This document shows, one piece after another, positions 46,056-50,452 of a stretch of 50,452 bases of DNA. The first letter of the stretch is position 1; each line of letters opens with the position of its first letter. The position numbers and the translations under genes are program-made. This DNA is from Bauldia sp. GTDB taxonomy: Bacteria; Pseudomonadota; Alphaproteobacteria; Rhizobiales; Kaistiaceae. Where the stretch lies: NCBI RefSeq assembly GCF_020442045.1, contig NZ_JAGRLA010000048.1:1-50452 (forward strand), given 5' to 3'. The notes under the pieces are model-generated. The model saw only the letters and a program-made list of their open reading frames with translations. It was not told the origin of the DNA and did not search any database.

Positions 46056-46524
46056 CGCCAACAGTGCTTCCGCGATCCGGGAGGGATCGGAGGCCGACAG
46101 GACCCTGGTCATCGAGCGCGTCTTCAAGGCGCCGCCGGAAAAGGTCTTCGCCGCTTGGACCAATCCGGAGATCCTGGTCAAATGGTGGGGACCGGAAGGC
46201 TTTGGCACGCCCGAGCACGAGATGGATGTCCGCGAAGGCGGCGCCTGGCGCACGGTGATGCGGAACGACAAGGGCGAAGACCACGTCGTCTCCGGCGTCT
46301 ACCGGGACATCTCACCCGCGAAGCGGCTCGTCCTGACCTGGGCGTGGGAGCAGCCGGACGGCAGTCGCGGCCACGAGACCCTCGTCGAGCTGACCTTCGA
46401 GCCGGCCGGGGACGGCACCCGGATGCGGCTCGTCCAGCGCCTCTTCGAGACGGTCGAAGGCCGTGACAATCACCGCATGGGCTGGGATTCGAGCTTCAAC
46501 TGCCTGGAGCAGGTTTTCGCCTGA
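46036..46524 (+). CDS. AHSA1/SRPBCC-domain protein
   Basis: 162 residues with an AHSA1-type helix-grip fold: [20 protein letters not shown], then [35 protein letters not shown] and the C-terminal [14 protein letters not shown]. These proteins bind hydrophobic ligands in a central cavity; here the ligand is unknown. The ATG at 46036 follows GAGGAAGG and lies inside the end of the arsR gene, an arrangement often seen for this pair. Confidence 0.88.
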   Translation: MADTTNNANSASAIREGSEADRTLVIERVFKAPPEKVFAAWTNPEILVKWWGPEGFGTPEHEMDVREGGAWRTVMRNDKGEDHVVSGVYRDISPAKRLVLTWAWEQPDGSRGHETLVELTFEPAGDGTRMRLVQRLFETVEGRDNHRMGWDSSFNCLEQVFA

Positions 46525-46610
46525 ACCGGATCGGTCCCTGACGCCTCGCGACGGCGGCCGCTGAACGGTATTCTGGATTCGAAGGAATCGGAATCGAAGG
46601 ACGGGGCTGG

Positions 46611-47831
46611 ATGCGCGTAGGCGTGCTTGGTGGTGGGATGCAGGGCTGCTGCGCCGCGCTTGCCATTGCCGATCGTGGTGTCCATGTCACGATCTTCGAC
46701 CGCAACCCGAGCCTGGTGACCAGGGCCGGCGCGGCGAATGAGGGCAAGATCCACCTCGGCTACATGTATGCCGGCGATCCGAGCCTGAAGACCGCGCGGA
46801 CGATGATGGCCGGTGCGCTGGCCTTCGAACCCTTCCTCGAGCGACACCTCGGCGCGTCGTCGCCGGCCTTGCGGACCTCCGCGCCGGCCACCTATGTCAT
46901 CCATCGCGACGCACAGCACCCGCCGGATGAGATCGCCGGCTACCTGAAGACGGTCCACGGACTGATCGCCGAGCAGGCCGGGCGGAATCCATCGGCCTAT
47001 TTCGGCGTCGATCTCGGGTCGCCGCCGCGGCGCCTGTCGGCCGCCGAGCGGGAAGCCGCCTTCAACCCCGGGCTCGCCGTCGATGCCTATCAGACGGCGG
47101 AAGTCGCCATCGATCCGCTGGTGGTCGCCGAAGCCTTGCGCCAATGCATCGCCGACCATCCGCTCATCGAGACAAGGCTCGGCTGCGAGATCGTCGACGC
47201 GGTCGCGGAGCCCGACCACATGCTGGTCGTCGGCCGGGATGGCGATGGCCCGGTCAGGGACCGCTTCGATCAGGTGATCAACGCGTTGTGGTGCGGCCGG
47301 CTCGCGCTCAACGAGACCGTCGGCATCGAGACAGGGCGCGCCTGGGTCCATCGCCTCAAATACGGCGTCAGCTTCCGGCTTCCGGAAGGCGCCGAAAGGC
47401 CCCCGAGCGCGACCTTCATCTCCGGACCCTTCGGCGAAGTGGTCAGCTATGGCGAGGGCCTCACCTATCTGACCTGGTACCCGACCTGCTTGCGCGCCAT
47501 CTCGCATGACCTCGCCCCGCCGGAATGGGAAACCTACCCCGCCGATCCGGTCCGGTCGGAAGTGCTCGCCGGCACGCTGACCGCGATGCAGGAGATCGTG
47601 CCGGCGCTGCGCGGCCTCGATCCCGGGACGCTGCCGGAAGCCATGGTCAAGGGCGGGATCATCGTCGCCTGGGGGGCGACGGACATCTACGACCCGCGGA
47701 GCGAACTGCACCGGCGCTACGAGATCGGCCTGAGCACCCGGGGCCGGTTCCATTCGGTCGACCCCGGCAAGCTCACCATGGCGCCCTACTTCGCCGAGGC
47801 ATGCGCCGACCGTGTCATGGGTAAGGCCTGA
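46611..47831 (+). CDS. FAD-dependent oxidoreductase (DAO-like)
   Basis: 406 residues. The N-terminal dinucleotide fold VGVLGGGMQGCCAALAIADR and the second strand VTIFDRNPSLVTRAGAANEG mark an FAD-binding DAO-superfamily protein. The middle (about 150-300) has no signature I can assign to a substrate. The C-terminal KGGIIVAWGATDIYDPRSEL fits a flavin-contact segment. It stands alone in the plus direction, 86 bp after the AHSA1 gene. TCGAAGGA occurs twice just upstream of the start and may be regulatory. Substrate unknown. Confidence 0.8.
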   Translation: MRVGVLGGGMQGCCAALAIADRGVHVTIFDRNPSLVTRAGAANEGKIHLGYMYAGDPSLKTARTMMAGALAFEPFLERHLGASSPALRTSAPATYVIHRDAQHPPDEIAGYLKTVHGLIAEQAGRNPSAYFGVDLGSPPRRLSAAEREAAFNPGLAVDAYQTAEVAIDPLVVAEALRQCIADHPLIETRLGCEIVDAVAEPDHMLVVGRDGDGPVRDRFDQVINALWCGRLALNETVGIETGRAWVHRLKYGVSFRLPEGAERPPSATFISGPFGEVVSYGEGLTYLTWYPTCLRAISHDLAPPEWETYPADPVRSEVLAGTLTAMQEIVPALRGLDPGTLPEAMVKGGIIVAWGATDIYDPRSELHRRYEIGLSTRGRFHSVDPGKLTMAPYFAEACADRVMGKA

Positions 47832-47867
47832 GAGCCCACAAGGTCGGCGCGTTCCCGACCGGGCGTC

Positions 47868-48581
47868 TCAGTCGATATCCAGGGTCGGCCAGCGACGGTC
47901 GGCGATCGTCACCCGCACCGTGCCGCTTGAAAACCGTTCGATCAGATCGCCGAGGTCCGCGACCGCCGCGTCGAGGTCGCCGACGCCGTTGGTCTGGACG
48001 GTGACCACCGCCCGCTCGGTCAGCGCCGTCACCAGCGAGCGCAGGTCCTGCCGCCAGTTCCAGCGCCGGCAGAGGATCTTCTCGTCATCCGCATAGACGA
48101 CCTCGCCAGGCTTCGGCGGATCGGGCTGCGGCGCGTCGGCGCCGGCCGCCGTCGCCATGTCGAGGAATTCGTCCCCGACCCGGCTGTAGCGGAAGGCGAG
48201 GTCGCCGACCACCTTGTCGAGATCGTCGGCGCCGAGCGGCATGACATGGGTCAGCGACACCGCGTTATAGGCGTCGACGAAGGGATTGATCCGCGGCAGG
48301 CCCCTCCCCGCCTGGATATTCTTGACCAGCCGCTCGACGGAAGAGCGATAGCTCGTCTTCTTGATGCCGAAGGCGCGATAGGCGCGCCGCCAGGCGGCGA
48401 TGCCGGGAATCTCGGCGAGCTCCGTGCCGGCCCATTGCTCGCGGGCCGCCGCCTCGCGTTCCGCGATCAGTGCATCGAGCGCCTCCGGCCGGTCGGCGCC
48501 GATCTCCAGCCCGTCGGCGATCACCACCGCGACGCGGAAGTCGGGGAAGTCGGCGGCAATGTCCGAGATGTCGATCTGCAT
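47868..48581 (-). CDS. B3/B4 tRNA-binding-domain protein
   Basis: 237 residues with the B3/B4 domain otherwise found in phenylalanyl-tRNA synthetase beta subunits: RRAYRAFGIKKTSYRSSVERL, LPRINPFVDAYNAVSLTHVMPLG in part, and LCRRWNWRQDLRSLVT. Stand-alone members are thought to act in tRNA or amino-acid editing, but no function is firmly known. Length is usual for the stand-alone form. Convergent with the FAD oxidoreductase. Confidence 0.85.
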   Translation of the reverse strand: MQIDISDIAADFPDFRVAVVIADGLEIGADRPEALDALIAEREAAAREQWAGTELAEIPGIAAWRRAYRAFGIKKTSYRSSVERLVKNIQAGRGLPRINPFVDAYNAVSLTHVMPLGADDLDKVVGDLAFRYSRVGDEFLDMATAAGADAPQPDPPKPGEVVYADDEKILCRRWNWRQDLRSLVTALTERAVVTVQTNGVGDLDAAVADLGDLIERFSSGTVRVTIADRRWPTLDID

Positions 48582-48612
48582 GGGTCGTGGGACGGAATGG
48601 AGGCCGGTTCCC

Positions 48613-48629
48613 TCTCCCCTAACGGGAGA
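48613..48629. repeat. Short TCTCCC/GGGAGA hairpin
   Basis: Between the B3/B4 gene and cyoD, TCTCCC-N5-GGGAGA forms a small perfect stem. Similar motifs are common as extragenic palindromes in GC-rich proteobacteria. It could also be a weak terminator remnant for cyoD; no U tract follows. Confidence 0.4.
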
Positions 48630-48638
48630 AGCGGCCCG

Positions 48639-48956
48639 CTACAACATCATCCGGTAGTGCAGGTCGAACATGATCCACACGCTGCCGCCGACCATGATGA
48701 CGAGCAGGAGCACGGCGAAGAGGAGAACCAGCAGGTTTTCGCCGGGCGTCGTCTTCAGCCCGATATGGAGAAAGAAGCGGAGATGGACCAACACCTGGAT
48801 GACCGCGGCGACGACGATGACGGCGACGGTCGGCCCGATCGGCAGCGCCTTGAAATAGACCAGCCCGAAGGGGATGGCGGTGAGGATCACCGCCAGAACG
48901 AAGCCGGTCAGGTAGGCGCGAAGATCGGGGCCCTGGTGCGAAGCGGCGTCCTGCAT
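48639..48956 (-). CDS. cyoD: Cytochrome bo quinol oxidase subunit IV
   Basis: 105 residues with three membrane helices (LRAYLTGFVLAVILTAIPFG, VAVIVVAAVIQVLVHLRFFL and LLVLLFAVLLLVIMVGGSVW). HLRFFLHI and the C-terminal WIMFDLHYRMM are typical of CyoD. It is a small assembly/stability subunit of the inner-membrane proton-pumping oxidase. It starts one base after the cyoC stop. Confidence 0.93.
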   Translation of the reverse strand: MQDAASHQGPDLRAYLTGFVLAVILTAIPFGLVYFKALPIGPTVAVIVVAAVIQVLVHLRFFLHIGLKTTPGENLLVLLFAVLLLVIMVGGSVWIMFDLHYRMML

Positions 48957-48957
48957 G

Positions 48958-49563
48958 TCAGAGAACCCCCGGCAGGTAGACGATCGAGAATATCCCGATC
49001 CAGACGATGTCGAGGAAGTGCCAGAACAGCGCCAGCCGCATCAGCCGCGACAGGACCGGCGCCGTCAGTCCCTTGGTCAGGAGCTGGCCGACCATGACCA
49101 GGATGCACAGCGTCCCGACGCTGACATGGGCCCCGTGGGTGCCGACCAGCGTGAAGAAGCCCGACAGGAACCCGCTCCGGTCCGGTCCCGCGCCTTGCGC
49201 GATCATCCCGGCGAATTCCTGGAGCTCCATGGCGACGAAGCCGACGCCGAGCACCGCGGTGACGAGCAGCCAGAGGACCACGCCCTGTCGCTTGCCGGCC
49301 CGTGCCGCAAGGCTCGCCATGCCGAAGGTCGTGCTGCTGATCAGGAGCAGCATCGTCTCGCCGAAGGTATGCGGCAGGCTGAACAGGTCCTTGCCCGTCG
49401 GCCCGCCGGCGGTCCCCACCGACAGCACGACATAGGTGGCGAAGAGCAGCGCGAAGATGATCGCGTCGGTCATCAGGTAGATCCAGAAGCCGAACGCCTT
49501 CTCGTCGCGCTGTTCCGGCGTCAGCTCCGGGGCCGCCGCGCTATGGGCCGTCGTGTCGCTCAT
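48958..49563 (-). CDS. cyoC: Cytochrome bo quinol oxidase subunit III
   Basis: 201 residues with five membrane helices, the CyoC arrangement. Conserved segments include KAFGFWIYLMTDAIIFALLF, the FFTLVGTHGAHVSVG loop and ALFWHFLDIVWIGIFSIVYL. The ATG overlaps the cyoB stop by 4 nt. A shorter five-helix form without the first two helices of mitochondrial COX3, as expected for bo-type enzymes. Confidence 0.95.
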   Translation of the reverse strand: MSDTTAHSAAAPELTPEQRDEKAFGFWIYLMTDAIIFALLFATYVVLSVGTAGGPTGKDLFSLPHTFGETMLLLISSTTFGMASLAARAGKRQGVVLWLLVTAVLGVGFVAMELQEFAGMIAQGAGPDRSGFLSGFFTLVGTHGAHVSVGTLCILVMVGQLLTKGLTAPVLSRLMRLALFWHFLDIVWIGIFSIVYLPGVL

Positions 49564-50452
49564 GTCGCTGCCGTGCTCGGGATCGGCGCGCCGGGCTCGC
49601 CGAGGGAAATATCCTCGAGATCATCCGCGGGCGGCGCCTTGGCCAGGTTTTCCAGGTGCCGGGTTTCGATCGCCTCCACCGCCTCGGCCGACATCACATA
49701 TTCGGTGTTGTCGCTGCTCGCCCGGATAATGACGGTGATCGTCGCGATCACCGCGCAGAGCGCGACCAGCCACCACACGTACCAGACCGCCGCGAAGCCG
49801 AGCACGAACGCCACTCCGCCGAGGATCGGTCCGAAGGCGCTGTTCTTCGGCATGGCGATCGGCTCGTAGTGATCCGGCCGCTTGTAGGCGACCCCGCGCT
49901 CCTTGAGCTCGTGGAAGGCGTCACGGTCGCGTATCTCGGGCAGCACCGCGAAATTGTAGGGAGCCGGCGGCGAGGCGGTCAGCCATTCCAGCGACCGGCC
50001 GTGCCACGGGTCGCCGGTGAGATCAACCAGCGCCGCCCGGTTCCTGAAGCTCACCGCGATCTGCACGACCAGGAAGGCGAGCCCGAAGAGGATCAGCACC
50101 GCGCCGACGAAGGCAACGATCAGCCATGGCTGCCAGGCGGCCACGTCATAGTGCTCCATGCGACGCGGCATGCCCATGAATCCGAGCAGGTAGAGCGGCA
50201 TGAAGGCGAGGTAGAAGCCGACCACCCAGCACCAGAAGGAGCGCCTCCCCCATGTCTCGTCGAGCTTGAAGCCGAGCGCCTTGGGGAACCACATGTTGAG
50301 CGCCGCGAAATAGCCGAACAGCGCACCCGGGATCAGCATGTTGTGGAAATGCGCCACCAGGAAGGTGGTGTTGTGCATCAGGTAGTCGGCCGGCGGCAGG
50401 GCGAGCAGCACGCCGGTCACCCCGCCGATGACGAAGGTGACGATGAAGGCCA
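49560..50452 (-). CDS. cyoB: Cytochrome bo quinol oxidase subunit I, partial
   Basis: C-terminal part of the haem-copper catalytic subunit, cut by the window edge; reading frame is open to 50452. The haem ligands are in FLVAHFHNML, where the two histidines around Phe bind the low-spin haem and the high-spin haem o3. Then come MWFPKALGFKLDET, SLEWLTASPPAPYNF, and the extra C-terminal helices of CyoB. The N-terminus with the copper-site histidines is outside the window. Together with cyoC and cyoD it forms a ubiquinol oxidase operon; cyoA is presumably upstream beyond the edge. Confidence 0.95.
   Translation of the reverse strand, partial: AFIVTFVIGGVTGVLLALPPADYLMHNTTFLVAHFHNMLIPGALFGYFAALNMWFPKALGFKLDETWGRRSFWCWVVGFYLAFMPLYLLGFMGMPRRMEHYDVAAWQPWLIVAFVGAVLILFGLAFLVVQIAVSFRNRAALVDLTGDPWHGRSLEWLTASPPAPYNFAVLPEIRDRDAFHELKERGVAYKRPDHYEPIAMPKNSAFGPILGGVAFVLGFAAVWYVWWLVALCAVIATITVIIRASSDNTEYVMSAEAVEAIETRHLENLAKAPPADDLEDISLGEPGAPIPSTAAT

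Overview
The window is a GC-rich alphaproteobacterial chromosome segment, most like Hyphomicrobiales (Rhizobiales). The grounds are the recN-bamD-lpxC-ftsZ-ftsA-ftsQ-ddlB-mur order, a long-linker FtsZ, an extensin-like lipoprotein, a fold-III PLP decarboxylase and a metF operon led by an ArsR-methyltransferase fusion. Species cannot be named from the sequence alone.

Layout. Positions 1-155 carry an imperfect inverted repeat. From 24.0 kb down to 0.3 kb, on the minus strand, runs the division and cell-wall (dcw) cluster: mraZ-rsmH-ftsL-ftsI-murE-murF-mraY-murD-ftsW-murG-murC-murB-[vapB-vapC]-ddlB-ftsQ-ftsA-ftsZ-lpxC-bamD-recN. Most genes overlap by 1 or 4 nt, so they are probably translationally coupled. 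A vapBC toxin-antitoxin pair with its own palindromic operator interrupts the cluster between murB and ddlB. Upstream of mraZ are three TGGGA boxes at 10-bp spacing that overlap a promoter. RNase P RNA follows (about 24234-24622, minus), then an AmpD-type amidase and a DjlA-like co-chaperone.

26-38 kb is an accessory region of mostly single genes: a secreted LamG/DUF1080-like protein; a fused 5-oxoprolinase carrying an in-frame tandem repeat; an extensin-like lipoprotein; a PLP decarboxylase followed by a frameshifted cation-diffusion transporter; an outer-membrane barrel; a 27-residue membrane peptide with its own promoter and terminator; TrkH; and a secreted trypsin-like protease.

38-45.6 kb (minus) is a methionine/one-carbon operon: ArsR-methyltransferase regulator, metF, a VOC protein, a small six-cysteine exported protein, metH part 1 (homocysteine domain), a PIN toxin with an unusual partner, and metH part 2 (folate, B12 and reactivation domains). 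The toxin-antitoxin pair sits between the two metH halves. It has its own sigma70-like promoter and a 10-bp-phased ATATGCC array, and metH part 2 starts at a TTG overlapping the toxin stop. This is the most unusual arrangement in the window. Divergently at 45.7 kb lie an ArsR repressor and an AHSA1/SRPBCC protein, then an FAD oxidoreductase. The right end holds a B3/B4-domain protein and cyoD-cyoC-cyoB (cytochrome bo quinol oxidase), with cyoB cut by the window edge.
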